Assembly: GCF_932526225.1 (NCBI RefSeq)
Contig: NC_064042.1
Span: forward strand, 12,225,040-12,289,039
Reading direction: 5' to 3'
Length of the DNA: 64,000 bases
Source of the DNA: Nematostella vectensis
Lineage: Eukaryota; Cnidaria; Anthozoa; Actiniaria; Edwardsiidae
The position numbers were made by a program, and so were the translations under genes. Numbering within the stretch: the stretch's first letter is position 1; every line of letters begins with the position of its first letter. This document shows positions 39,001-51,700 of this stretch, piece by piece. The notes under the pieces were generated by a model. That model had not been told where the DNA came from and ran no database searches. It worked only from the letters and a program-made list of their open reading frames with translations.

Positions 39001-39020
39001 TAAAATGTGCGGATCCTTAA
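27059..39020 (+). CDS. LCLAT1: Lysocardiolipin/lysophospholipid acyltransferase 1 (LPLAT family)
   Basis: Exon 1 is 27059-27229 (MLRNPIGGFLYLAILYF, SLPLLLLNPRWFRWFND). Exon 2 ends at 34923; its start is 34737 or 34707, both in phase. Exon 3 is 38230-39020. The joined protein is 382 or 392 residues, close to the family size. LPLAT motif I is NHRCHFD (HX4D, catalytic His/Asp) and motif III is FPEGT. Other family signatures are YEYVLHPRVRGF, AIHDVTIAY, LGDFPREIHFH and WCQKRWLEKEDRL. A first TM segment lies at residues 6-30 and a C-terminal TM pair follows (GSIVFFVGVIVVSVLLLYR and WFFIGLIAVYLLQAFVGFG). It acts in the ER/mitochondria-associated membrane, re-acylating lysocardiolipin and related lysophospholipids (family knowledge). 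Both introns have been greatly enlarged by minisatellites. Confidence 0.93.
28570..28835 (+). mobile_element. Diverged, 3'-truncated copy of the 14.8-kb MITE
   Basis: It starts acatggcagaaaaacc, like the TIR at 14784. It shares cttacaatggcca, actttacaaaaa.t.gcatca and gcatttgatat with that element in the same order. It runs directly into the 51/54-bp array. Confidence 0.55.
28839..34420. repeat. 51/54-bp minisatellite, about 105 copies
   Basis: The 54-bp unit is cacactagtgacataagaca, then taggtgcacacactcttatg, then cttgtatgttagtg. The 51-bp variant lacks three bases (agtgacataag becomes agtataag). Both lengths are multiples of three and one frame lacks stops, which produces a 4-kb open frame (VHTSDIRHRCTHSYACML repeated) at 28806-32810, and shorter ones at 32977-33795 and 33809-34453. 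The array lies in LCLAT1 intron 1. Confidence 0.95.
34950..36005. other. LCLAT1 intron 2, unique part
   Basis: AT-rich unique intron sequence with no exon-like ORF or recognisable element, before the 56-bp array begins. Confidence 0.5.
36011..38229. repeat. 56-bp array built on the LCLAT1 exon 3 splice acceptor, about 40 copies
   Basis: The unit is attgatgtcattggtggtaa, then tctcttccatccagggtggg, then gcatgtccattctatt. Each unit holds a pyrimidine tract, the cAG, and ggtggggcatg. The real acceptor and first exon bases are tctctttcatccag|ggtggggaatg at 38230, so the last diverged unit is the genuine junction. Confidence 0.95.
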
Positions 39021-39024
39021 TTTC

Positions 39025-39190
39025 AATCGTTATTAAATTAATGGCATTTCTTTTCTAAGGTTATCATAAATGGGACACCTCAGTAGGAAGTGCCACTCAT
39101 CTTCTGTTTCGTTGAGGTCGCATTGCCGGCAGAGTCTTTCCTCCGGGCTGCGGTATGGTCTGGAGTGCCGTCTTATGACAACTTATTCTT
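39025..39190 (-). mobile_element. Non-LTR retrotransposon ORF2 C-terminal fragment
   Basis: The minus strand reads HSRPYRSPEERLCRQC, then ETEDEWHFLLRCPIYDN. This is the C..C...H....C zinc-knuckle-like end seen in LINE (CR1/Jockey-type) ORF2 proteins. It ends within 10 bp of the LCLAT1 stop, so it probably forms LCLAT1's 3' UTR in antisense. The upstream part is frameshifted. Confidence 0.6.
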
Positions 39191-39242
39191 AGGCGTGTCA
39201 ACTCTTCTCTATGCTTCGTAGCCGTAAAAGGCCTCGAATTAT

Positions 39243-39244
<2 letters not shown>

Positions 39245-39284
<40 letters not shown>
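39245..39284. repeat. Poly-G tract, about 40 bases
   Basis: An uninterrupted G run just inside the LINE fragment. Its true length is doubtful in any assembly. Confidence 0.8.
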
Positions 39285-39285
<1 letters not shown>

Positions 39286-39748
39286 GAGCATTAGGCGGAC
39301 AGCCACGCCGCTACTGGTAATTTCCTCATATTTTCTTAAAACATTTTTGGGGCACGTGCGCCCAGTGCCCCACCCCCTGCTACACATTTTTCACCAGCTT
39401 GGTGGAATTTCTCAACTTTTTGTTTTTATTTGCGTACGTTCGGGGATAAATTTCACACAAGGTAAGGCTGAAAATGTACCATGGAAGGGAAAACACTGCA
39501 AGCTGGATCAGACATAGGAATTATAATAAAAATAACAACAGTTCTTTGGACGCTTTTTGCTTACATCTCAATGCGTTGACAATTAACCAAAATATTTAAA
39601 AAAATATTATGAATCACGTTGTGTTATCTGTATCTTATGCTATAGTGTTTTGTCTTGGCCAATCAAATTTCTAGAATAAACAAAGGCATTTTTGACATGC
39701 CAGCGTGCATTTGCCGTTGGGTTGCCTAGTTCTTACACTTAGCATTAC

Positions 39749-42700
39749 TTAAAATACTCTCACGCATTCATTCGTGTTCTGTCCGTTAGAAGGTTCTATC
39801 TGGGCATTCTTCTCGAGTGATAAAACAGGCGCTTGTGTCAAGCATTCAGTGGTATGCTGTTCGTTAGCTGTCTCCATCTCGACATCCTGTTCGTAAGATA
39901 ATACTGGCGCTTTGTTTCCGGTTTGTGTTTTGGGCTTGGTAGAATAAACCTGCATTGAAAATACATTATTAACAAAAGATATAGATGATTTTATTGGAAC
40001 ATTGTAAAAAAGGTTTTGGCGAAGGAAGGGGGGGAGGGGGGTGGAATGCGAAAATTCAGTCACTAAAATATGATGGTGGGGAGTGCGAGAGTTCAGCCAC
40101 TAAAATACGATGGTGGGGGCTGGGGGGGGGGGGGGGGGGAGTGCGAAAGTTCAGTCACTAAAATATGATGGTGGGGGTGGGGAGTGCGAAAGTTCAGCCA
40201 CTAAAATATGATGGTGGGGGTGGAGTGCGAGAGTTCAGCCACTAAAATATGATGGTGGGGAGTAGCGGCAACAGGAATAGCCAAGCCTCGATGTGCGCGC
40301 AAATGCGTACAAACAATTACCTCATTTCGAGGTTCTTCTAAAATTTCAGTGATTGGGATAGTGTAAGAAGAGAGCGTCGACTTGATGCTTTTTTTTCTTG
40401 TGGGTATTACTCTGTATGTCGGACCTGGTAGTGCTTACCTTCGGAGTAGCATCCCAGCGGCAAAAAAGCGAGAGATACACTGGTAGAAAGACGAGGCCAT
40501 GAACCAGGCCGAATAACACGATCCCGAGGAACATCCGGAAGAATATCCGGAAAATCTCCGAAGATGACGCAGCTATTATGACCATGCCGAGGAATGTACT
40601 TATGCCTAGGGAAAAATAGCATTAAAACTATCAAGCAATTTTGATCATTTCAAAACCTTAAAGATCGTTTTAGATTATCGTATGTCTCCAATGCGCTCAG
40701 CCAGGCAATATAAGGATGATTAGAAAACGAAAGTCTTTGATTGGTATGCCAATACCTGGCGCGTGCCCTGTATAGACGGGGGATACATGGTTATGCGCAG
40801 TCATAGGTATCATATGGAAAATGAAAAGTAAATAATAATAATAACAATAATAAGAATAATAAGAATAATAAGAATAATAATAATAAGAATAATAATAATA
40901 ATAATAATAATAATAAACGTCCATTTTTGGCGGCCAATCCCGTACCCTACGCACTCTCCTAGGTACGCGCCTAAATACTCTCCTATAAAGCCATCTCATC
41001 TCCCTAAATACCATCGCCTAGAGCCATCTCACCTCCCATCAGAACACTCGTGCCCAACGTGCTCAGCGCATGCACAACGCGTAACTCCGCTGTCGGCTCA
41101 GATGACGTCACGAACGCATGCGCAATATGTGCGCTGTAGTCTACAGAGAAACCGATGGCCATGACGAGGTTGATCATGGAGATGGTGTTCAGAGTCACGT
41201 TCCACACGGCCATCAGGGCGAACAGCTCGACGATAAGGGCGGAGAAGCCGAGAAAGACTAAAATAGTGACGCTGATGCTAAGCAGGAAAGACCACGTGAT
41301 GAGAAGGACGGTGACAGAGGCGATTACAAGGTTTCTTATCGTCTCACTTTGAATAATGGCGTACTGTAAATAAAAATTGTTCCATTACCTTTCGTTTCTA
41401 AATAAGCAAATACAGTAGCTAGAATAATTCATTCATTCATACCCCTTTTCACCCATTCTTTCTTTCTTTTACTTATATCTTTAATCCAGCCATTCAATTA
41501 TTTTTCCTCAACGTTACAGCCGAATGCGTCGTTGCGCGACCGCCGAGAATGTAAATCCATTTTTCGTCTGGGAATAGCGCGTAGTCAATCATACAACCGT
41601 GACCAATTCAGTTTCCTGCTTTATGTAGTGACAGTGAAAACATGAAAGCCTTCGATTGGTTAAGTCGGTTGATTGACTACGCGCTGTTTCCAAACGAGAG
41701 AAAAATTTTGGACTCGCCGAAGTCAAGCCTGCGCGAAGCGAGCGTTTCTTTGGAGCTTCAGCAGAGAAAGACAAAAGATCGAATTTCTCGCGCGGGAAAA
41801 GCTGAAGTTCCATATAAACGCTTGCTTCGCAGGCTAGCCGAGGTTGCACAACGAATTTGGCTGTAAAATCACAATCAACGATGACGCAAAAGGACGGTTA
41901 TAACGACAATTTGACTTCCTATGTTCAGGACATCTTTCTGCTCGAAGCCAAGCAGTTTTCCACATATAAAGATATGGGCTGCATAAACCATTTTAGTCTT
42001 GTATTCTCGTTATGGCAGCAAGTTTTCTTGGGTTTAGCTGTTCACGAACGTTCTGCTGGGCTGTGCATGGGGGATCGCCCGAATCGAATAACCAATATAC
42101 TTTGTACAAAAACCATCCCCCTCGTACTACATCTTTCGAACGCGAAAAAAACATCAGTTTACACAACAAGAAAATCCTAGTGTTGTTATTTTATCCAAAT
42201 TATTGGCCGTACCTGTTCAAAGAAGATGAAAAACCTAGATACGGGATATGAATGAAGTCCCGCATCGTAATCGTCCAAGTCCTTCCTGAGTGTCAACATT
42301 GCGTCGCGCTGGAAGATCGAGTTAGATGAATCCTCCATGAAGCATAACACACGAGACGCCTCGATACTGTTGTTATCCTGAGCTAGGACGACATCACCCC
42401 TGTGATGTGTAAATGTTGGGAAATTAAGAAATGCCTGCAGCCCAGCCATAAAATTTGGTTTTCCTTTAATGTCCATGTTTGTTTTATTTACAAACTCAGC
42501 AAAGCTTCTCATCCAGTTGATAGACTTATTGGTGTAATGTTCGTTACTTGATGAGATTTGAGAAATCCTTTGGATTTCTTTTTGTACAAGAGTTGTTTCG
42601 TAATCCAACGCTTTATCGACAATAATACTGACCTCCAACTTTATTTCAAAATGCTTTTCTTGAGCTGTTAGGAATTCCTTGAAGTAGGAATTATCTTTTG

Positions 42701-45700
42701 CTAAAAGTTTCCTATCAAATCGCTGACTAATATTCATAGCGCCCCAAATACCCACTCCGAGAACTGCTATAGATATTACCACCACCACAACGCGTATAGG
42801 AGCCCGCATGAGGAACTGGGCGTACTTCTTCATAACCATACTTGCTTTTCCAGGAATAGGCTGGTCCCATGGTGGGTGGCCTTGCTTAGGTGGAGGTGCC
42901 AAACGTTGCGGACAAAAGTCTCGACGATTACTTTTTATTCTACGGACGTCGAATGTTGCCATGGCGACAAATAACGTGATAGTCATGATATAAGAGAACG
43001 TTACTGCAAGTGATGCGTATATACAAAAGTATCTGATAGATGGGAAGGCTGTGGACGTGCTGACGGCAAACGCAACGAGGTCTGTGACGGTTGTCATAGT
43101 AACAGTCATACCGGAATTGGCCATCACTGTTTTGATTGTGTCGACTACCGACAAGGAATTGTCTTGTCGATCCATCTCATTAATAATGATAAACATATCG
43201 TCAATGCCAATTCCTAAAATCAGGAAGGGCAGAACACCTGCTAGACTTATAAACGGTGTTCCTACAGCCATAGCAAGTCCAAATCCCGCGAGAATCCCGA
43301 GAGCTACTGCGAGTATCCCGCCTCTAGCGAGAAGGGAATGCCCCATAAGGGGGTTATCACACCTACCCAGCATGGTACACGCGAACGTGATCATTATAGT
43401 AAAAGTTAGCGAGACAAACTTGACGTCTTGGCCAGTGCTCTCCGATATCGCGTCGTCCAGGCTTCTTTCCGCGGTGTAAAAAATTTTCACGCGGGGAAGT
43501 TGTGCTCGTAGATTTTCTACTTTTCTTAAAAATGCCATTTCAAATTCTAGCAACTCTCTCTCCTGGTTTTCGGCAACTGGAACCTGCATTCTATAACTGA
43601 TCTGTGCGGCGCTTGCACTTATCTTACCATTTGGATCCTCTGTCATGCGAGAGAAAATTTGTGGAAGTGTCATTGCAACTGGTCTATCACTTTGCATCAA
43701 GGGTTTATCCCTTATAGCATTTCTTATCGTTTGAGTTATATTTACCAGACTGTCAGCATCAAAATTGAAAATTTCTAAGGGGTTGTACATCACGCAATGT
43801 TTCGTACCGTTTTCAGATTTTATCATGCCTCTTCTATGTAAACATAAAGATGAGAACATCGGCAACTCCACTACGGCTTGGTGAACTGTTAAAATATCTC
43901 GAAGACACTCTTCAGAAAGAATGTTCCCTCCATCTTTTTCTTCAAAAAGTAGTAACTCATCTCTGTAATTTAAGGATGGGAAATAGTAGGACGCTTTGTT
44001 GAGATCTTGAATCGCCTTACTGTGTTGAGGAATGTAAAGTTTCTCAGTTCGGTTTTCTACATTGAGGCGGAAAAGTCCACAAGCTAGTCCTCCAACGATT
44101 ATTAAAACAATAATAACAGTAGTCCACGGACGGATTGCAAAATTATAGGCAAGTGTGCCAAAGAATTTCCCTGTACAACTGTGAAACGCATTTGTGCAGC
44201 GTTGCCGTCTTGCAGGCCTAAAAATAAATAAATAAATATATAAATAAATGAATAGATAAAAAGATAAATAAATAATAAATAATAAATGAAGCATTGGGTT
44301 ATGCAGCCAATTCTAAAAATATCGTTTGAGAGATCGTTTGAGAATGTTACATTACACATAAAATATGAAAAAAGTCTATTCCCAGTCAATCCAGCCGCGA
44401 ACCCAGCATTTACTGAAAGGTTCGCATTCAGGTATGTGAATAAAAGAGACCCTTCTATAATAAATGACCCACTTTTCGGCTGCCAAAGGGGGAGCGCACA
44501 CCCTGCAGGTCACTCTGCATACGCGACTGGAATATATAAATGGCCAAATAACGGTTTTGAAAGAGATTTCTGAGTGCAATCCTAACCGAAAAAGTTGTAT
44601 GATGTAATGTATGATATGGTGAAACTAGATTCGGTAGTAATCTCACCAGCACCTCTTTATTGTTGTTGTTGATGTTGTTGACAGCCCATATCAACAGCCC
44701 ACCTACTACCATTGCTAATTAGCATGCAAAAACATTACATCAAACTTTCGAGCAATCTATGATTGTGCTACTTGGTTGGCTACTTCTTTGATAAAATTGC
44801 GCGATAACATTTCCAAGAAATCGTGCTTTGTGGTTTGCTATAAATCATTATCGTTTTGGATAAAGGGAATTTTGAGAAACTTAACTACCACGGAAACGTC
44901 AACCATCAATTCGGTATCCAAAGGAGCATCTGGTCACTTTTTAGGTATCCAGGAGTTTGCAAAGGCCATACGTTTTCGTTATTCTACAGTGGAACCTGGA
45001 TTTTACGATAACCTCGATTTCACGATAGCGTTCCTTTCTCCCGGCGGAAATACAGTGAAATGGTATAATTAATTACCTCGATTTTAAGATATTGGATACA
45101 ACGATATTCTCGATTTTACGATACAAATATGTTCTCTCAAGATAAAACGATATTAAAGATTCTATCAACATAGACAGAAAAACTCATGACACTAGACAAG
45201 TACAGTACAGTTAATCGATTTTTTGACTTGACAGATCTTGTTAAATACAGATTAAAGTCTTACAAAGAGTAACAGTCTTTTACAGAGTACGGTTACAATA
45301 TTATTATTTTGTAAAAGTTGATTATCAACCCGACCTCGCTACAACGATATTACATTTTATTTCTCCCGAGGCATACCGTAAAATCCAGGTTCCACTGTAC
45401 TACACGTTTTTTTTACTCGTGATTCCGGAATGAGAATGATTAAAATAGAAAAGCGCGCGTTCGTTTATCCCGCGTTCCCATTCCGGATTGAAATGAAGGC
45501 CATTCCACCCATTCTGCTACCTGTAGCAGAATGACTCGAATGCCATTCTGAACATTCTGTACCAACCATTCCCATTCAAGAATGATAGAAAAAAAAACGC
45601 GCCCTTATTTGTAAACAATACCACATGCAAATACAATGGGAAAATGTAACGGGCCAAAGAAAACCACAAAAGTCTATTATGTGCTAGTTACCTTTGTGCT

Positions 45701-45717
45701 GACTGTGTAGAATCCAT
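39749..45717 (-). CDS. Patched-domain (PTCHD3/PTR-like) RND membrane protein, 909 aa
   Basis: Exons on the minus strand are 45717-45692 (MDSTQSAQ), 44217-42213, 41363-41033, 40605-40439 and 39949-39749. All phases match and the sum is 910 codons including TAA, the usual size of the PTCHD3/PTR branch. TM1 is WTTVIIVLIIVGGLACGLF, followed by a large luminal loop (RTEKLYIPQHSKA, NASYYFPSL-like) with Cys residues. The sterol-sensing-like TM2-6 block carries the proton-relay motif GIGIDDMF in TM4; TM7 is RVVVVVISIAVLGVGIWGA; the TM8-12 block carries GFSVDYSAHI in TM10 and ends HGLVFLPVYLSLF. The acidic residues needed for RND transport are thus intact. Family members move or sense lipids or sterols; the substrate here is unknown. 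It is divergent from, and about 3 kb away from, the Patched-PKS fusion gene. A Ser/Gln/Glu-rich tail follows. Confidence 0.93.
40030..40265. repeat. Small minisatellite in the last PTCHD-like intron
   Basis: About five copies of gtgcgaaagttcagccacta followed by aaatatgatggtgggg, with length variation in the G-runs. Confidence 0.8.
40830..40916. repeat. (AAT/AAG)n microsatellite
   Basis: A run of aataataag and aataat triplets in a PTCHD-like intron. Confidence 0.9.
44987..45397. mobile_element. Tc1/mariner- or pogo-type MITE, 411 bp
   Basis: The TIRs CAGTGGAACCTGGATTTTAC and its inverted partner (gtaaaatccaggttccactg) are flanked by TA on both sides. The interior is a run of cgatttTACGATA-like repeats and has no ORF. 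It lies in the first intron of the PTCHD-like gene. Confidence 0.75.
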
Positions 45718-48700
45718 TCGGGAATCGTGTTCTCTAGATGTTTAAATAAACCCCAAAAAATATACAACATAAAACCTCCCCTGAAGAGGCACACAAAAGA
45801 AAAGAAAGAAATTAAGGTGAATTGAAATGCAATACGTAGACAGATTAATGACACATAAACTCGTTGACGCGCCACTCGCATTTTCTTTTCGCTGTCTTAT
45901 TGCACATTACCCCTTCGAGATGTTAAACTGGTAAAGCTAAAGGCAAAGTTTGGGAGGGGCTCGGGGGCTCGGGACAGCTCCCTGCTCCATTGCCCCCCCC
46001 CCCCCCCCTCGACATTCAATTGAGTTGGAATCATATAAAGGACACATCAAAGAATATATCTGCCCTCCCGCCTGGCAAATACAGTGAATGACTGATACCC
46101 CCCAATTCAAAAGGAAAACATTTCTAGCTAGAGCTATGATGGTGAGTCTTACCGCAGTATTTTAATTGAGCGGAGCGTCTGTCACTTCAGCTCGACTCGA
46201 CTCACGCTCGGTTGGCCGTCTCGTCCCTACAGAGACAAGCATTGACTTGAAATAAACGAAATGTTCGAAGTGTTGTATGTAGTCAGAGTAGATCGAAGTC
46301 TACCTAGGTGGTTTTAGAATGCGAATTGTTACTTGTTGTTAATTGTTACCGCTAATTAAGAGGAACTCCAAATGACTATTTTGTATATTATGGAGGAAAT
46401 CTATCTATCTAACGTCGACATTTCCTATCCACGAAGACTTGTGACATTGTTTGACCTTAGTTTGCTTACCTACTGCTTCTTCAGCGTTTAAATCGATGCC
46501 GATGGGAAGTATACTCAGTTAAGATTTATCCAAAGTTGTCAATGACACTGCGTATTCAGACGATGTACACCGATCACTCCTCGATTTGTAGCAAAAACGG
46601 TGCAAGTTTGAAGATGGATTTCTTGTCTACATTCCTTTTAATTACAAAGTCATCCTATTTCCGACGTGGGAAAGAGAACAACATTCTCTTTGGCGAAAGA
46701 CTTTCGAGTTTGCGAACTACAGGTGGCATGCGCGCATGCGCAGAATTTCAAATCAAGCACTTTCTTCCTTCAAGGGACGGGTGTGACACTATTTTGTCTA
46801 CCTTAGGCATCTTTGCTAATAATTTTCAACCTTTTAGATCACGTTGCCTTCAGCTAGGGCAAACGTGCCGAGTGGGTAGAACTTTCTAGTTCTGACAAAC
46901 AATCGAGCAGACAAAACAAAGCACACACAGGCATTTATTAAGCCATACTTAGATGTGTTCTTTGATTAGGAAACCTAGTACGTGATATCACCTTCCTATC
47001 GAAAAACAGCAGAAAATAAAGGTACAGGTTAAGTATCAAGCAATTGATTCTTGACGATAGGGGGAGGAATAAATTCAGACTATGAATGAACTAAAACAAT
47101 TCGTAAAATGAAAATTCCTGGCAATTAATGCAAGAAAGAACAGCCGGGCAAATAGGTTTTCCGTGACTAGATATGTTTATGTGCTTTAACACTCCCTGTA
47201 AACGATGCAATTTGGGTTACATAACTAACATTTTCCCACGAGTAGTATGCACCAATATTTTGTCTGATTACCTGCCCGCAAGCAATGACCCTATTGGAAC
47301 GCAATGATTTCGCACCGGGGGTTTGGTTTGTAAGTAAGTCTTTTTTGCAATGCTCAACCCACTTAGGACTGAAAGAGCAGAGCACCGAAGCAACGTGAAG
47401 ATGCAAACGATCATGTTTGAGCAGGTAATGCCAAGTACATCGTGTCCTCTTAGGAATATCATTGCGTCTTTTAATGCCAAGCGAAGTACGTAGAATGAAG
47501 TTGATAACTTGATCACCAGAGTTTGTTTATTGGGATTTATACTTATAGTATATATCTGCCGAGCCGATCTATTTAACCTGTAATCCTATGGTATATATTC
47601 AAACGCTATTTACCAGGGAATGAATTGGGACTTCAGAATGAAATATATTTGGATAAGCATATTTTTCCCAAGAAAACGAAATACTTTTCTCAAGTACTAG
47701 TATTTTTTATATTGTTCGTACTTGTTCCCGGCCTAGCCTAGACCAAAATGTCTGAGTAATGACTGAGCCAAGAGTCTCTTGCATTTTCTAGTTTGCCTGA
47801 TACCTGACAAAAAAGGTGCAACGCTGCGTTTTAGTTTTTTTTTAACAAAACCAGAAAAGCTATTTTCGGTTGTTTTTCAGTCAGCAATGTGTGACCAAAA
47901 ATGACAAACATGCGTATCGTAGGACCCGGAATGGGGCTAATTAGATTATTCCAGTCAAAACAAGAGGCTTGTCTTTAGATCAAACAATCTTGGGTTGTTT
48001 TTGAGTCAGTAATGTGTAACCAAAAGCGACAGACATACATATATTTACTCAAGGTACGGTAATACGAGCAGCAAAATCGTACAAGTTCGAAAGCAATGTT
48101 TTCGCAGCAAATGTGTTTTATTAGAGGTTGAAAAAGTTGGTGATATAGCTCGTATTAGTACAACAACCCAACTTTTCTCACAGCAAAGTGACATGAGCCA
48201 ATCAAAACTCAGAATAATTTTTGTTATCTGTTTAAGAGGGGAAGGAAGTGTAATATACTGGCTTCCGCTTTTAGTGGTAGACTAAATCTATATAATATTT
48301 TCCACCATTAGATATGCTTCTACAGACGAGTAAACATATAATGGAGAGCAGAAATTAAAGCAAAACATTTTTATCTTGTTTTGGAACAACTTACATGCGG
48401 CTGAGACATCCCTGGCACAAGGATATATGGAGCTAGAAGAAAGATTCCGCCGTCCACACAGGTACATCATATTTCGTCCCATAAGAAACACAATCCTTTA
48501 TTATTCGAGATTATTGTGTTAACGTTGCTCAATTGCTCAAATAAGAACATCCTCCAAATTCTGTAAGCTTTTGTCCCAATGATGATATTTTGTAAGTTGA
48601 ATTTACTGCACACGCTATTGACAGTACTACCCGCAACAACCTTATCACTGAAAGCTTGTTTTGACTTGGTTTTGAGAGAACGTTTGCTCTTTGAACGTTG

Positions 48701-48767
48701 TTAAAATCTGGAGATGAAAATAAGCGTCTCCTCCGTATAAGCGCGTCGTCGCTTATTTGAGAAATAT
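45718..48767. promoter_or_regulatory. Intergenic region between two divergent Patched-type genes
   Basis: About 3 kb separate the start codon of the PTCHD-like gene (minus) from the first ATG of the Patched-PKS gene (plus). No ORF with splice or homology support was found. It must hold both promoters if transcription starts nearby. A C-run lies at 45992-46008. A likely 3' splice site at 48854 (ttttacgactgtag) suggests that the plus gene has an upstream non-coding exon. Confidence 0.4.
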
Positions 48768-51700
48768 TTGAGTTATTTTTACTGCAAGAATATGGTGCAA
48801 TTCAATTCAATTCACTCACAAATTCAATTCAAATTTTTATTTTACGACTGTAGATATGCTGTTTCGAAGGACGAAACAAAAGAAAACCAGCATGAGAAAA
48901 CGAGAAGTAACATTTTTCTGATCATCTTGATGGGCGCTGCGCATGGTCTCGTACTTAAAGTCGAAAAAGCACTTAACAGACTAGGAGCAGCGGTCTACAA
49001 AAAAGGCAGACTAGCATTTGGCACCACATTCGTCATTATGACGCTACTGTGTCTGGGCTACATGCGTTCCCAGAAAACAGACTGGGCTCCTCAGGGATTC
49101 CAGTGCCACACTAACCAAGCGCGAAATGATCTAGGTGACGCGGCAAAGATCTTCCCAAATCTCGATGCATGGAAAAGTGAAGTCATTTTTACTAATGGTG
49201 TTTCCGAGAATGTTTTGGACTCGGACTGTCTTATAGCAGCTTCAAGTTTTGTTCGCACGATCGACAAAACAAGTGTAGCTTTCAAGAGAAATTGTGCATT
49301 ATGTCAACTACCAACGCTTTCAGATTTTTATCAACTGAACAATGAAAGCTTGCTACGGATAGATGACTGCCAGAGAACGTGTACTCTGGAAAAGCTCTTG
49401 GTGAGCGACACTGTAACACTCTCCAAGGTACGCGTGCACAAAGTCAACTACAACCAGTCAAATCTCAGTGCAAACGGAATCATAGTAACGTTTCACTTGA
49501 AGAGGCCTATCGACTATAGAGAGAAAACTTTATTCCATACCTTTGAGAAAGATCTCACTTTAACTCTCAGACAGCTTTCATCCCGATACACATGTCGAAT
49601 GGTCCTTAGATTGGATAAAAACGAGGAGGATAAAGTGTGGTTAACTGTCACACCTAGCAGACAACTTCTTCTATACGCCTTACCAGCAATCTTGTTTGTT
49701 TGTTTAGAATTAATCTTTTACGTGTTTACCAGGAGTGTATTCCTCATGATTGCTATTTTTGTGGTCTCCACTAACACTGTGTTTTGTGCGAGCGTTGCCT
49801 TTGGGTTCTTATCTATTTTAAGTATCCCTTACCATGACTTTTACTTGATTGTACCTTTGTACGGGTACTGTCAATGTCTGGTCCTATGTCTGCCTCTTGT
49901 CAACTCCATAAACGCGACCTCAAGCTGGAATTCCATTAATCGACAAGTCAAAGAGTGCATGACAAAGGCCGGTTTTGTAGTCACAGTAACTGCATTAGTT
50001 GTTATTGTTTTAAATGGGATAGCAGCGTGGTCGTGTATCATTGCTATCACTCGCTTTATGGTCTTCTTGTTTTTGCTAATTCTTTTAAATTTTGTTTCTT
50101 TGTTTCTGACTGTATTTCCTATACTTGTATGGCTTAGTGAATATTTGCGATCTGGTGCAAAACGTAATAGGGGTTTATCATGTTCCCGTGGATTTAGACA
50201 AGGCTTGCGAAAATGGACAAAGGCTCTTTCATCCTTAACGGGAAAGATCATTGTTCTTGGTTTTATATTGTCTATTGTTGGCGGTTGCATAACATACATT
50301 TGTGTTGTTCGCCCACCTGCATTTAACGATCGTAGACTGACAGACCTGTACGACAAACACGTCAAAGAGGCAAGCTCTAGTCAAGTTGTGAGTTTGATTG
50401 TACGAAATGTAGACTACACGAACAATGAACTGCGAAAATCATTAGCAGACTTTGTGAAGATGTTAAGCTCGGCATCCTACAGCGCTGGAAAACCAAGATC
50501 ATGGATTTCATCGTTTGAACTGTGGAGAAAATCCGAAAACAGAAATTGCACAGGAAGCGAGTTTAAAGTATGCCTACAGATATTTTTTAACACCTCAAAA
50601 GCGTCGTTCGAGTATGATATCAAAATCGAGAATGGCCGTCTTACCGAGTCTCGTATTCAGCTGCCAGTAAATCAAATCACATTAAGCACGAAAATGGACT
50701 TGGAGAACAAACTACTACAACATGCTACGCTTAAAGACAATATTATCGCGGTGTCCAGTGATTTTGCAGCACTTAAAGATACTGAAACGTTTATGAGTGG
50801 ACTTTTAAGGACAATACCTATTTCCCTTCTTCTAGTTGTGATATGCTTGCTCTTTATTGAAGCAAGTTTCCTGGTGCCATTTATTCTTCTCTTTTCATTT
50901 CTCTTGCTAGGTTTAGAACTGGCCACCCTGCTATGTCTTTTTGACGTGCCTTTCAATCAGCTTACGTTTATCTGTGTTTTTCCGACGTTGGTAACAGCAT
51001 TCTCTTGGAGTGTATTTGTCGGGCAGACTTTCCTTACTTTGAACATCGGATCTGGAAGAACTTTAAGGACTATAGCTTCAACATTTGTGCCAGTGTTTTC
51101 CAGCGCTTTGGCTCAAATAGCTTGTTCATTGGTTCTCGGATCCATATTTACTTATCTTGATCTTGTTTTTATTCAAGTTCTTCCAATCCTCTATGTGTTT
51201 GGTCTTTTAAATGCAATGATGATAATCCCAACCTTATTGTCGACGTTTGAGATGCAGCATCAACGATTTCGAGTTCCACCGATTTTTGCTCGACGTTTCC
51301 TAGATGCAAGGTCAGATGGATTTGCTAAAGCTAGAAGAAAAGCTCGAACCGGGCAGATACCTTTGAAAACAACCGCAATAATCGGGATTGGCTGTCGCTT
51401 CCCTCTTGCTCAAAACAAGGACGAATTCTGGGAAGTGTTGAAGCGTGGTGGCTGCTTGGCATCAGACTTTCCACAAAACAGGAAATCAGAATACGAGGAA
51501 TTCCATTCAGTTTACCACCCGAAACAATTCGTTCCAGGTCGCATTTGCACTACCGCCGGGACGTACCTAGAAAACATCAAAGGTTTTGATGCAGCGTTTT
51601 TCAACATTTCGCACCAAGAAGCGAATTCTATGGACCCACAGCAACGACTTTTACTTGAAGTAGTTTACGAAGCTATTGAGGATTCAGGAATGACTATAGA

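Noticed and set aside
39097-39387. Minus ORF with a proline run
   Set aside because: The proline run is the poly-G tract; the rest is a frame of the LINE fragment.
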